Assembly: GCA_900314495.1 (NCBI GenBank) | Contig: OMVJ01000010.1 | Span: 1 to 64,000 of the forward strand | DNA length: 64,000 nt | Origin: an uncultured Olsenella sp. | GTDB lineage: Bacteria > Actinomycetota > Coriobacteriia > Coriobacteriales > Atopobiaceae | Direction of reading: 5' to 3' | In this document: positions 34,593-43,474 of the stretch, piece by piece | Layout of the letters: each line of letters opens with the position of its first letter | Numbering within the stretch: position 1 is the first letter of the stretch | The notes under the pieces: model-generated | What the model saw: the letters and a program-made list of their open reading frames with translations, nothing else | Database searches by the model: none | What the model was told of the DNA's origin: nothing | Program-made: the position numbers and the translations under genes

Positions 34593-36215
34593 ATGCCAGA
34601 ACTGAACATGAACGAAAACGAAGCCAGCGCGCTGGACGCCACCCCCACCTTCGAGGAGCTGGGTCTCTCCGGCCGCATCCTGGACGCCATTGCCGACATG
34701 GGCTACACCGAGCCCACGCCCGTGCAGGCGCAGGCAATTCCGCAGGTGCTGGCCGGCCACGACGTAATGGCCGCCGCCCAGACCGGCACCGGCAAGACCG
34801 CCGCCTTCCTGCTTCCCTCCTTCCAGCGCCTGGGCCGCGCCAAGCGTGGCCAGGGCCCGCTCATGCTGGTGGTCACCCCCACGCGCGAGCTTGCCCAGCA
34901 GATTCAGGAGGTTGCGGAGAGCATCTGCACCCGCACGCGCCACCACACGGCAGCGGTGGTGGGCGGCGTGAGCTACGAGCCGCAGCGTGCCGCCCTCAAG
35001 CGCGGCTGCGACCTTCTTGTTGCCACGCCCGGCCGCCTCTTGGACCTCATCAACAGCGGGGACTGCCACTTGGGCCAGGTCAAGGTGCTGGTGCTGGACG
35101 AGGCGGACCGCATGCTGGACATGGGCTTCCTGCCCGACATGCGCAAGATCGTGGCGCAGACCCCGCTGGACCATCAGACCCTGCTCTTCTCGGCCACGCT
35201 GGACGACAACGTACTGAAGCACACGCGTTCCCTTGTACACGACCCCGTCCGTGTTGAGATTGCGCCCAATGGCACCGCAGCCGACGCGGTGGAGCAGTAC
35301 GTGCTTGGCGTGCAGAAGTCTGCCAAGTGCGCTCTCCTCTGCCAGCTGCTGCAGCGAGAGGGCTCCAAGCGCGTCATCGTCTTCACCAACGGCAAGCACC
35401 GCGCGGACTTCCTGTGCCGCAAGCTGCGCAAGGCGGGCGTGAGCTGCGCACCCATCCACGGCGACCGCAGCCAGAACCAGCGCCAACGCGCACTGCGCGA
35501 GTTCGACGAGGGCAAGGTGGACGTGCTGGTGGCCACGGACGTGCTGGCGCGCGGCATAGACGTGACGGACGTCAGCTACGTGATCAACTACGACGTCCCC
35601 AACGACGAGCCCGAGTCCTACATCCACCGCATTGGCCGCACTGGCCGCGCCGGCGAGGAGGGCTGGGCCCTCACCCTGGTGACCAGCGAGGACTACCTGG
35701 AGCTGCGCGACGTTGAGCAGCTCATGGGCAAGGTCATCCCAGACTTCCCGCGCGCCGAGGACCTTGAGCTGGGCGAGGAGCCCCTGGTCATGGACCCCGA
35801 CCGCGACCCGGCGGAGAAGCTCCCCACCAAGAAGGCCCGCAAGCGCATGGCCAAGCAGCGCGAGGCCGCCGCCAAGGCCGGCGCTGCCGCAGCCAGGGCC
35901 GAGCGCAGAGAGAAGGGCAAGGAGAAGGCCGTGGTAAAGTCCGAGCCCATGCCCCAGCCCAAGGCAGAGGCCAAGCCCGAGCCTGCCGCCAAGCCCAAGC
36001 CCAAGCGGCCCGGCAAGAAGGCCGCCCGCCCGGAGGAGCGCAGCCCGAAGGCGCAGGTGCAGACCCAGAAGCCCCGTCGCAAGCAGGCGCGCAAGGGTAA
36101 CCGCCCGTCCCCCAAGGCCAAGGCGGCGTCGCAGGCAGAGCCCTTCTACCGCGACACGACCGCCGGCAAGAAGCAGGGCAGGCGCCACCCCGGAGACCAC
36201 GGCGGGCAGCGCTAG
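34593..36215 (+). CDS. DEAD-box ATP-dependent RNA helicase
   Basis: 540 residues. All core motifs are present: Q motif GYTEPTPVQAQAI, motif I AAQTGTGKT, Ia PTRELAQQ, II DEAD, III SAT, V ATDVLARGID, VI HRIGRTGR. The C-terminal 130 residues are Lys/Ala/Pro-rich and strongly basic, as in RhlE-like helicases of actinobacteria, and probably bind RNA. Likely role in ribosome assembly or RNA turnover. It has a long AT-richer leader (34369-34592), common for cold-induced helicases, with no box I can define. A strong terminator follows. Confidence 0.93.
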   Translation: MPELNMNENEASALDATPTFEELGLSGRILDAIADMGYTEPTPVQAQAIPQVLAGHDVMAAAQTGTGKTAAFLLPSFQRLGRAKRGQGPLMLVVTPTRELAQQIQEVAESICTRTRHHTAAVVGGVSYEPQRAALKRGCDLLVATPGRLLDLINSGDCHLGQVKVLVLDEADRMLDMGFLPDMRKIVAQTPLDHQTLLFSATLDDNVLKHTRSLVHDPVRVEIAPNGTAADAVEQYVLGVQKSAKCALLCQLLQREGSKRVIVFTNGKHRADFLCRKLRKAGVSCAPIHGDRSQNQRQRALREFDEGKVDVLVATDVLARGIDVTDVSYVINYDVPNDEPESYIHRIGRTGRAGEEGWALTLVTSEDYLELRDVEQLMGKVIPDFPRAEDLELGEEPLVMDPDRDPAEKLPTKKARKRMAKQREAAAKAGAAAARAERREKGKEKAVVKSEPMPQPKAEAKPEPAAKPKPKRPGKKAARPEERSPKAQVQTQKPRRKQARKGNRPSPKAKAASQAEPFYRDTTAGKKQGRRHPGDHGGQR

Positions 36216-36239
36216 CAAACCGCGCCCTCCATCAAACAA

Positions 36240-36279
36240 CGCCCCAGGTAGCCACCGCTACCTGGGGCGTCTTCGTTTT
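36240..36279 (+). terminator. Terminator of the DEAD-box helicase gene
   Basis: 12-bp perfect stem CGCCCCAGGTAG / CTACCTGGGGCG (36240-36251 with 36258-36269) followed by TCTTCGTTTT. Confidence 0.9.
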
Positions 36280-36326
36280 GGCGGGTTACCCTGCGCGCCC
36301 AGAGCCGCAAGGGCGCCCGCGGCTGG

Positions 36327-36800
36327 CTACACTTGGAAGGGCTCCACCTGCCGGTACCTCACGCCGCAGGAGTCGAACACCCTGCGGGAAATCTGGTTGT
36401 CCACCGTACCGGCGTACTTGTCGTCCAGGTAGACGACCTCGCCAATGCCGGCCTGCACCAGCATCTTGGCGCACTCGTGGCAGGGGAAGAGGGTCACGTA
36501 CACCGTGGCGCCCTGCACGTCCTTGAGGGAACCGCGGTAGTTCAGGATGGCGTTGGCCTCCGCGTGGACCACATAGCTGTGCTTGTCCATGAGGGGGTCA
36601 TCGCTGGCGCCCCAGGGAAAGTCGTCGTCGTTGATGGCAACGGGCGTGCCGTTGTAGCCGACGGAGAGAATCCTGTGGTTGGTGTCCGCGATGCAGGCGC
36701 CAACCTGCGTGTTCGGATCCTTGCTGCGCATGGCGGCGGCAAGCGCGACGCGCATGAAGAACTCGTCCCACGAAATCACGTCGCGGCGCTTGTCTGGCAT
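36327..36800 (-). CDS. Deoxycytidylate (dCMP) deaminase
   Basis: 157 residues, the dCMP-deaminase/ComEB length. Zinc-binding and catalytic residues are visible: HAEANAI (His and proton-shuttling Glu) and PCHECAK (two Cys). DDFPWGASDDPLMDKHSYVVHAEANAI is typical. Converts dCMP to dUMP for thymidylate synthesis. The start at 36800 has AGGAGGGAG. It follows the BFD-ACT gene by 44 nt and may be cotranscribed, with no obvious functional link. Confidence 0.92.
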   Translation of the reverse strand: MPDKRRDVISWDEFFMRVALAAAMRSKDPNTQVGACIADTNHRILSVGYNGTPVAINDDDFPWGASDDPLMDKHSYVVHAEANAILNYRGSLKDVQGATVYVTLFPCHECAKMLVQAGIGEVVYLDDKYAGTVDNQISRRVFDSCGVRYRQVEPFQV

Positions 36801-36844
36801 GTATGCTCCCTCCTGCCGAGGATGGCGCTCCCAGGAGCGTCCGC

Positions 36845-37450
36845 CTACTCCTCGGCAAACACGCGGTCGAAGTCCTCGGACTTCACCAGCACATAGTCGG
36901 TATCGTACGTGGAGACCGCAAAGCAGCTGACCCCACGCTTGGCAAGGTCGTGCGTGATGGCCTCCAGCACGCCTATGAGCGAGAACTCCAGGATGCCCGC
37001 CACGCGCAGCGCGCGCCAGCCATCCTCGCGAGCGACCGTCTCCGCGGGGACCTTCCCCGTGGGACACACGAGCGAGAGCTCCGTGTCGGTCTTGGCCACG
37101 AAGGTGAAAGGCACGGAGAGGTCTATGGCGGAGGGGTCCTGGACCTTGCACACCGTGAACTCGCCCTCCAGGGGCTCAAGCTCGAACTTGAACCGGTCCT
37201 TCTTCTTGCTGGGCTCCTCCTTCTTGACTGCATCGCCCTTGTCTTCGGGTTCGGACATCTTGGCAAGCTCGCGCTTGATGATCTTCTTCACGTCGTCCTT
37301 GCAGTCGCCGCACTTGGACCCCGCACCCGTGGCCTTCTTGACCTGCTTGTACGTGGTCGCGCCGTCCGCGATTGCGCGCTTTATGTCCGCCTCGGTCACG
37401 CCGCAGCACGAACAGACCGTCTTGCTCTTCCCCGCCTTGCCCTTGCCCAT
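36845..37450 (-). CDS. BFD [2Fe-2S] - ACT domain fusion protein
   Basis: 201 residues with two known folds joined. Residues 10-60 are a bacterioferritin-associated-ferredoxin (BFD) domain with four cysteines (VCSCCGVTEADI and GSKCGDCKDDV), expected to hold a [2Fe-2S] cluster. After a lysine/glutamate-rich linker (about 65-85), residues 95-200 match CASTOR-type ACT proteins (LSVPFTFVAKTDTELSLVCP, GWRALRVAGILEFSLIGVLE, FAVSTYDTDYVLV), which bind amino acids. The ACT module is normally a stand-alone protein. The fusion suggests coupling redox or iron state to amino-acid sensing; function unknown. Start at 37450 with AGGGAG. Confidence 0.8.
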   Translation of the reverse strand: MGKGKAGKSKTVCSCCGVTEADIKRAIADGATTYKQVKKATGAGSKCGDCKDDVKKIIKRELAKMSEPEDKGDAVKKEEPSKKKDRFKFELEPLEGEFTVCKVQDPSAIDLSVPFTFVAKTDTELSLVCPTGKVPAETVAREDGWRALRVAGILEFSLIGVLEAITHDLAKRGVSCFAVSTYDTDYVLVKSEDFDRVFAEE

Positions 37451-37559
37451 CTTCTCTCCCTTTACGCGTGGGTCCCGGGCGCGAACCTGGCCCGAGACCC
37501 ACTCGAACGACACCATGCGTTGCCGGCAGGTCCTCCCCGGGACCCGCCCCAATCAAACT

Positions 37560-38807
37560 TTAGCCGAGTTCTGCCTGAATCTCCTCCTCGGTCTTGGCGA
37601 GCCCTTCCGCCGCGCGCTTGTCGGCCGCAAGCGCATCCTTGAGGGCAGCCTCGGCACGCGCAAGGCGCTTCTCGGCATCGGAGCGGGAGGCCTTCGCGGA
37701 CTCCACGGCAGCCCTTGCCTCGCCGGCAATCCACTCCGCCGCGGCGCGATCGCTGGCGGCCTTGTCTGCCGCAGCCTGGGCGATGTTGCCCTTCTGGACG
37801 GCCTCGCCCAGGGCTGCCGCTGCCTTGTCGCGCTCCTGCCAGGCCAGGCTTGCCTCCGCGGCAAGCTTCTTCTCGACTTCCTTGCGCTCCGAGACCACGG
37901 AGTACTCAGCGTCCAGGCGCTCCTCGGACCTCTTCTGGTGCTCCTTCGCTGCGGCCAGGTTCTTCTTGGCCTCGGCAAGGGCATTCTCTGCCTCCGCGCG
38001 CACCTGCGCCGCACGGTCCGCTTCCGCCTTGGCCGCCGCCTCCTTGGCAACCAGCTTGCGAGCCACCAGTCCGTTCTCCTCCAGAATGCAGGGCAGCAGC
38101 TGGCCAGCCTCCTCCTGCCACCAACCCCAGTCCGGAGTCACGTCGTAGCCCCAGTACTCAAAGGTGGACTCTATGCCCTTCTGGGCAAAGAGGGTGTCCA
38201 GCGCACGCTGGGTCTCGATTCCGTGCTCGTACTCAGACTGGCCGCAGACGAAGGCGGTGGGCATGGCGGAGAGCGCCTTGCCCGCCTTGCTCTTGGGGTC
38301 AAGCTCCGCGGCAATGTCAACGGGCGAGACGCTCTTCCAGTCGTCGTCCAGATCTCCGCCGAGGTAGTAGCGCGCGTCGTAGGCGCCAGACATGGCAAGG
38401 AGGCCGCCGAAGAGCTCCGGGTGGTGGAAGGCCTCCACCGCGGCGTTCACAGCGCCCATGCCCGCGCCGATGAGGATGGGCTTCTGCTTGCTGGAGGTGT
38501 GCTTGGCAACGAAGTCCAGCAGGTCCTCCTCCACGAAGTCATAGAAGGCGCTCAGGTTCTCGTACCGGTAGGCGGGATCGCCCTCGCGGAAGTACCAGCT
38601 CTCGTCGTCGGCAGAGTCGACGCACACAAGCTGCAGCTCGCCAGCGTCAATCAGTTGGGACAGGGCGCCGACCATGCCGCCGTTCTCCCAGCTGGTGCAT
38701 GTGGAATCGCCCTCTGGGAAGGCAATTGCCACGCGCCCGGCGTTGCCGTAGACGGAAACGTCGTAATCCTTGTCCTCACGGGTCAGGGTGTAGTCCAATA
38801 CTTCCAT
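37560..38807 (-). CDS. Esterase-like protein lacking the nucleophile, with C-terminal coiled coil
   Basis: 415 residues. Residues 1-260 resemble the putative-esterase (EstD-like) alpha/beta hydrolase fold: VAIAFPEGDSTCTSWENG, PILIGAGMGAVNAAVEAFHHPELFGGLLAMSGAYD and a late FEYWGYD. The nucleophile elbow G-x-S-x-G is G114-A-G116-M-G118, so the catalytic serine is replaced by Gly. Residues 265-415 are an Ala/Glu/Lys/Arg-rich continuous coiled coil. A structural or tethering role is more likely than hydrolysis. I start it at the ATG at 38807; a TTG 27 nt upstream is possible. Confidence 0.7.
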   Translation of the reverse strand: MEVLDYTLTREDKDYDVSVYGNAGRVAIAFPEGDSTCTSWENGGMVGALSQLIDAGELQLVCVDSADDESWYFREGDPAYRYENLSAFYDFVEEDLLDFVAKHTSSKQKPILIGAGMGAVNAAVEAFHHPELFGGLLAMSGAYDARYYLGGDLDDDWKSVSPVDIAAELDPKSKAGKALSAMPTAFVCGQSEYEHGIETQRALDTLFAQKGIESTFEYWGYDVTPDWGWWQEEAGQLLPCILEENGLVARKLVAKEAAAKAEADRAAQVRAEAENALAEAKKNLAAAKEHQKRSEERLDAEYSVVSERKEVEKKLAAEASLAWQERDKAAAALGEAVQKGNIAQAAADKAASDRAAAEWIAGEARAAVESAKASRSDAEKRLARAEAALKDALAADKRAAEGLAKTEEEIQAELG

Positions 38808-39009
38808 GGAAGCCGCCTTACTCTTGACGCCCAATCACAGCCAACAAACTGGAGGGCCTGCGACCCGGTGCGGTAAGGTGCAACCCCACGGGGCCAACGC
38901 AACCCAACACACTCATTTTGCCCCGTCCCGCCATGCTTTTAGTGGCCGATTCACCAGACGGTAGCTTCGTGGGCGGACCGCACACAAAATGCACGGCCCG
39001 CCCAACTTG

Positions 39010-39375
39010 CTATAGTTCCCCGCGCGCCTTGGCCCGGCGAATGGCGTATTCCATGTGCGCCACCATGGGGTCGGCGCTTCCGCCCGCAGCCAGGGGTTCG
39101 GTCTTGGACATCTCGTTGATCAGGCTCTCCAGCGGGTCGTTCTTCGCGTCCTCCGTGGGAACGTAGCCCCGCACGTCGTAGCCCGCGGCACCCAGCGCCA
39201 GGCCCACAATGGAGAGGTCCACGCCGGCCTCCGCCGCCAGCTCCGCCAGCGTCTTGGTAGGGTCCGCGTCCTCGAAGCCCATCTCGGACAGGACGGCCGC
39301 GAGCTCCGGGTCTGCGGCAGTGACCTCGCCAAAGGGCTTGGCCAGGTCCGCGATCTTCTCGCTCTGCTCAGCCAT
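39010..39375 (-). CDS. Small protein of unknown function (DUF1858-like fold)
   Basis: 121 residues, acidic, no membrane segment. Residues 20-70 (DPELAAVLSEMGFEDADPTKTLAELAAEAGVDLSIVGLAL) follow the pattern of DUF1858 domains but without the cysteine of redox-type members, so the match is weak. It lies 9 bp after the deformylase-like gene on the same strand, probably in the same transcript. The intergenic stretch before the next gene downstream (38835-39009 side) shows nothing clear. Confidence 0.55.
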   Translation of the reverse strand: MAEQSEKIADLAKPFGEVTAADPELAAVLSEMGFEDADPTKTLAELAAEAGVDLSIVGLALGAAGYDVRGYVPTEDAKNDPLESLINEMSKTEPLAAGGSADPMVAHMEYAIRRAKARGEL

Positions 39376-39384
39376 GGCTGCCGC

Positions 39385-39804
39385 CTACACGTACTTGCCG
39401 TTGCAGTGGTCAATCATGTGCTGGATCATCTGGGCCTCCCAGCCAAGGAAGTCACGCTTGCGCGGCTTAAAGGCGCCGTCCACCAGCTCGTCGTAGCTCA
39501 CCTTGACCTTGGCGTAGCGGGTCACCTTGGACTCCTCCTCCTTGGTGAGGCAGCCCTCCACAAGGCGCGCGGCCTGCAGGCCCATGACCAGGCGCGGGTT
39601 GTACATGACGTGGGGCTTCTTGTCCTCGTCCAGGTAGGCGATGACCTGCTTGGTCACGCCAATCTGGTTGGCGGCCAGGCAGGCGCCGTCCTCGATGGAG
39701 TTCAGGGTGTCAACGAGGTCCTGGGCAACCGCGGCGTCCTCCGGCGTTGCCTTGGCGCAGCGCGTCTTCAGAACGGCCTCGTCCTTGCAGAGTTCCTTGA
39801 TCAT
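39385..39804 (-). CDS. Peptide deformylase-like protein with altered HExxH
   Basis: 139 residues, close to the short PDF-like class. PDF motif 1 is GACLAANQ (residues 40-47; canonical GxGxAAxQ), motif 2 EGCLT with metal ligand Cys85, and motif 3 QHMIDH with both metal histidines His129 and His133. The catalytic Glu of HExxH is Met130. Metal binding looks intact but deformylation in the usual way should not occur. It is flanked upstream by a COG0523 metal-chaperone GTPase gene, separated by a REP-like double palindrome. It may be a non-catalytic paralogue; a true def is presumably elsewhere. Confidence 0.8.
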   Translation of the reverse strand: MIKELCKDEAVLKTRCAKATPEDAAVAQDLVDTLNSIEDGACLAANQIGVTKQVIAYLDEDKKPHVMYNPRLVMGLQAARLVEGCLTKEEESKVTRYAKVKVSYDELVDGAFKPRKRDFLGWEAQMIQHMIDHCNGKYV

Positions 39805-39816
39805 GATTCTTCCTTC

Positions 39817-39882
39817 CGTGACAGAAGGGGACGTTTCCCTTCCGTCACGCGTGTCAAAAGGGAAACGTCCCCTCTTGTCACG
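39817..39882. repeat. REP-like palindromes, family B (two units head-to-head)
   Basis: Two GTGACA-type hairpins (39817-39849 and 39850-39882) in opposite orientation, so the whole 66 bp can also form one long stem. Same core (GGGAAACGTCCCC) as 3775-3805. It ends one base before the stop codon of the COG0523 gene and lies just upstream of the deformylase-like gene. Confidence 0.85.
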
Positions 39883-41016
39883 CTAGTGGACCCAGTCGGT
39901 AAGGCAGGCATCCAGGCCGGCGATAAGCGCGTCCTTGTCCATATGGCGGCCGATGATGCAGATCTTGGTCTGGCGGTCACCCACGATGGGATCCCAGTCG
40001 TCCAGCAGCTGGGGGTTGTCACCCAGGATCTGCTGGCGCTCGTCATCCGGCGCGGAGGCCACGAAGAGGCCGTTCTCCGTCAGCGTGACCTGCTGGCCAG
40101 CCTGCTCAAACACGTAGCACATGTCCGGGTCCTGCGCGGCCCACAGCATGCCCTTGGAGCGGATGACGCTGTCGGGCCAGGTCTGCACGTAGTCGGACAG
40201 CTTGTCAATGTCGAAGGGCTTGCGGCGCTCGTACACGAAGGTGGTGATGTCGTACTCCAGGACCTCTGGGTCGTCGTGCTCCTCCGGGTGCTCCATGGCG
40301 TCTGCCCAGACGGCGGAGTCGTACGCATCCTCGAAGTTGAAGCGGCCGGTGTTCAGCAGCTCGTCCATGGGGACGTCGCCGTTGACGGCCTCCACGATCT
40401 TGGCGTTCTTCTGCAGGCTGCGGACGATGGCCTTGAGCTCGGCAATCTGCTCCAGCGTCACGGTGTCGGTCTTGTTGAGGATGACGGTGGTGCAGAACTC
40501 CAGCTGCTGGATGAGCAGGGCCTCGATGTCGTCCTCGTCAATGTCCTTCTTCAGCAGGGCCTTGCCGCCGCTGAACTCGTCGAACATGCGCTTGCAGTCC
40601 ACCACGGCCACAATGTTGTCCAGCGCGAGCGGCGCGTCGTTGCGCCCCTTCTCCTGGTCGCAGAAGGCCGAGATGGTGTAGGCGATGGGAATGGGTTCGC
40701 AGATGCCGGAGGCCTCGATGATGATGTAGTCGAAGTCACCGGAGTTGGCGATGGACTGCAGCTGGTCCGTCAGGTCGTTGGAGAGCGTGCAGCAGATGCA
40801 GCCGTTGGTCATGGGGATGAGGGTGTCGGTCTGGGAGAGGCCGCCGTCCTTGATGAGGCCGGCGTCCACGTTGACCTCGCCGATGTCATTGACGATGACG
40901 GCGGCACGAATGCCCTCGTCGTTGCCGAGGATGTGGTTGAGCAGCGTGGTCTTGCCCGCGCCGAGGTAGCCGGTCAGGAGGATGATCTTGACCTGCTTCT
41001 TGCGTTTTCCGAACAT
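39883..41016 (-). CDS. COG0523 (CobW/YjiA-like) metal-chaperone GTPase
   Basis: 377 residues. G1 Walker A TGYLGAGKTTLLNH, the family metal motif GCICCT (CxCC), G4 NKTD, and a C-terminal CobW_C domain (LEYDITTFVYERRKPFD). These GTPases deliver zinc, cobalt or other metals to target enzymes. The next gene downstream is a deformylase-like metalloprotein, a pairing that suggests a metallation target or a metal-limitation response. Start at 41016; a longer in-frame reading is not conserved. No Zur-like operator seen in the 111-bp gap upstream. Confidence 0.9.
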   Translation of the reverse strand: MFGKRKKQVKIILLTGYLGAGKTTLLNHILGNDEGIRAAVIVNDIGEVNVDAGLIKDGGLSQTDTLIPMTNGCICCTLSNDLTDQLQSIANSGDFDYIIIEASGICEPIPIAYTISAFCDQEKGRNDAPLALDNIVAVVDCKRMFDEFSGGKALLKKDIDEDDIEALLIQQLEFCTTVILNKTDTVTLEQIAELKAIVRSLQKNAKIVEAVNGDVPMDELLNTGRFNFEDAYDSAVWADAMEHPEEHDDPEVLEYDITTFVYERRKPFDIDKLSDYVQTWPDSVIRSKGMLWAAQDPDMCYVFEQAGQQVTLTENGLFVASAPDDERQQILGDNPQLLDDWDPIVGDRQTKICIIGRHMDKDALIAGLDACLTDWVH

Positions 41017-41127
41017 GGTTCGCCTTTCGTCTGACGCCCTGGCGGGCGCGATTCGCAACGGCCATATCCTACCCCGACGCGAGCGGTTTCAACGCACCGT
41101 GCGCAACAACCACACGGCTCTTCCCGC

Positions 41128-43389
41128 CTACCCCAACAGGTGCCAGATGTCCCGGTCGTACTCGGCAATCGTGCGATCGCTGGAGAACTCCCCCGCCTGC
41201 GCCACGTTGACCAGGGACTTGCGCAGCCATGCATCGCGGTCCTCGTAGTCCGCGTACACGCGCTCCTTGGCCTGGATGAACTCCTCCAGGTCCAGCAGGG
41301 CCATGAAGTAGTCGTGTCCCGCCATGTCGTCGTGCAGGCGGCGCAGGCGCTCCGGGTTGCCCATGGCCGCAAAGCGGGGGTTGACCAGGAAGTCCACCAG
41401 CAGCTTGATGCCAGGCCGGCGGTAGTAGCTCGCGGGGTCGTAGGCGCCCTCGCGGTAGAGCCGCTCCACCTCCGCGCTTGGAGTGCCGAAGGTGTAGATG
41501 TTCTCCGGCCCCACGAGCTGCGCAATCTCCACGTTGGCACCGTCCAGGGTGCACAGCGTCACGGCCCCGTTGAGCATGAACTTCATGTTGGAGGTGCCGC
41601 TGGCCTCCTTGCTGGCCAGACTGATCTGCTCGGAGATGTCTGCCGCGGGAATCAGCCGCTCCGCCGCGCTCACGTTGTAGTTCTCTACCATGACGACCTG
41701 CAGGTAGGGCGCCACGTCCGGGTCCGCCGCAATCCACTTGGAGAGCGTCAACACCAGGTGGATGATGTCCTGGGCAAGGGTGTAGGCTGGCGCCGCCTTG
41801 CCGCCAAAGATCACTGTGATGGGCCGCGGCGGAATGTTGCCGTTCTTGATGTCCATCCACTTCCAAATGAGGTACAGGGCCAGCATCTGCTGGCGCTTGT
41901 ACTCGTGGAAGCGCTTCACCTGCACGTCTATGATGGCGTCCTCGGGCACCCGCACGCCCTGGTTCTGCCACAGGAAGTCGCGCATACGAGCCTTGGCGTC
42001 GTCCTTGGCGGCAGCGAGACCCTGCAGCACCTCAGCGTCGTTCGCATGCTCCATGAGCCCCGTCAGGTCGCCCGTGCGGTGCCAGTCCGTGCCCAGCGTG
42101 CGGTCCAGAAGCGCCGTCAGGGCCGGGTTGCAGGCCATGATCCAGCGGCGGAAGGTGATGCCGTTGGTCTTGTTGGAGAACTTCTGCGGGTACAGGTCAA
42201 AGAAGGGGCGCAGCTCCGTCTGCTCCAGAATCTTGGTGTGGAGCTCCGCCACGCCGTTGACGGAGAAGCCGTAGTGGATTGCCAGGTGCGCCATGTGCAC
42301 CACGTCATCTTGGATGATCTGCACCTGGGGCTCCGGATGCTCGGCTTCCACCAGCTTGTCCAGCTTCAGGATGATCTGCGCAATACGGGGAGAGACGCGC
42401 TCAATGTATTCCAGCGGCCACTTCTCCAGCGCCTCGGCCAAAATGGTGTGGTTGGTGAAGGCCACCATGGACCGCACGATGCCCACGGCCTCATCAAAGT
42501 CCAACTCGTGCTCGTCCACCAAGAGGCGAATGAGCTCCGGGATCACCATGGTGGGATGGGTGTCGTTTATCTGCACCACGGCATAGTCGGCCAGGTCGTG
42601 CAGGTTGCTGCCACGCTCCAGCGCCTCGGCAACCAGGAGCTGCGCCGCATTGCTCACCATGAAGTACTGCTGGTACACGCGAAGCAGACGGCCCGCCTCG
42701 TCGGAGTCGTCCGGGTAGAGGAAGAGCGTGAGGTTCTTCTCCAGCGCGGTCTTGTCAAAGGCGATGGAGTCCTGCGGCACCAGCGCGTCATCCACGCCCA
42801 CCAAGTCAAAGAGGCGCAGGCGGTTCTTTGTGGTGCGTCCGTAACCCAGCACGTCCACGCTGTAGAGGCGCGAGGTGACGGAGAAGTCCGCGAAGGGTAC
42901 CGTGAAGCTGGTTGGTTCCTCGTGCAGCCAGCCCTGCTCGGCCAGCCACTCGTCGGGCAGAGCCGTCTGCTGACCGTCAACGAAGCGCTGGTGGAAGAGG
43001 CCGTAGTGGTAGTTGAGGCCCACGCCGTCGCCCGGCAGGCCCAGCGTCGCCATGGAATCCAGGAAGCACGCAGCCAGCCGTCCTAGCCCGCCGTTGCCCA
43101 GGGACGGCTCCACCTCGCACTCCTCCACGCGGCACATGTCGTGACCGGCGGCCGCGAGCTGCTCGCGTACCTCGTCGTATATGCCCAGGTTGATGAGGTT
43201 GGTCGTCAGCAGACGCCCCAGCAAGAACTCGGCAGAGAGGTAATAGAGCCTGCGCTTGCCGGGGTTGGCGGGCATCTGCGCCGCCTTCTCACGCACAAGG
43301 CTTTCCAGCAGGCGCAACACCTGGGCATCCGTGAGCTGGGAAAGCTCTTTGCCAAGGGTTTTGCGCGCACGAACATCAAGGTCGATCAT
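41128..43389 (-). CDS. glgP: Glycogen/maltodextrin phosphorylase
   Basis: 753 residues. Releases glucose-1-phosphate from alpha-1,4-glucans. PLP enzyme with the lysine site EASGTSNMKFMLNGAVTLCTLDGANVEI; the N-terminus (YYLSAEFLLGRLLTTNLINLG, EVEPSLGNGGLGRLAACFLDSMATL) and the glucan loop NDTHPTM are typical of the long GlgP family. Lacks the N-terminal regulatory phosphoserine of animal enzymes. The ATG at 43389 has AAGGGAG. Last gene of the importer-malQ-glgP run, so it completes the breakdown of imported maltodextrins to glucose-1-phosphate. Confidence 0.96.
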   Translation of the reverse strand: MIDLDVRARKTLGKELSQLTDAQVLRLLESLVREKAAQMPANPGKRRLYYLSAEFLLGRLLTTNLINLGIYDEVREQLAAAGHDMCRVEECEVEPSLGNGGLGRLAACFLDSMATLGLPGDGVGLNYHYGLFHQRFVDGQQTALPDEWLAEQGWLHEEPTSFTVPFADFSVTSRLYSVDVLGYGRTTKNRLRLFDLVGVDDALVPQDSIAFDKTALEKNLTLFLYPDDSDEAGRLLRVYQQYFMVSNAAQLLVAEALERGSNLHDLADYAVVQINDTHPTMVIPELIRLLVDEHELDFDEAVGIVRSMVAFTNHTILAEALEKWPLEYIERVSPRIAQIILKLDKLVEAEHPEPQVQIIQDDVVHMAHLAIHYGFSVNGVAELHTKILEQTELRPFFDLYPQKFSNKTNGITFRRWIMACNPALTALLDRTLGTDWHRTGDLTGLMEHANDAEVLQGLAAAKDDAKARMRDFLWQNQGVRVPEDAIIDVQVKRFHEYKRQQMLALYLIWKWMDIKNGNIPPRPITVIFGGKAAPAYTLAQDIIHLVLTLSKWIAADPDVAPYLQVVMVENYNVSAAERLIPAADISEQISLASKEASGTSNMKFMLNGAVTLCTLDGANVEIAQLVGPENIYTFGTPSAEVERLYREGAYDPASYYRRPGIKLLVDFLVNPRFAAMGNPERLRRLHDDMAGHDYFMALLDLEEFIQAKERVYADYEDRDAWLRKSLVNVAQAGEFSSDRTIAEYDRDIWHLLG

Positions 43390-43474
43390 ACGGTCTCCCT
43401 TCGGTAGAACATCTATGGAGTTACACAGGGGTAGGAATCGCCGGCGCCACGCGCAAGGCACCGGACCACGAGTC

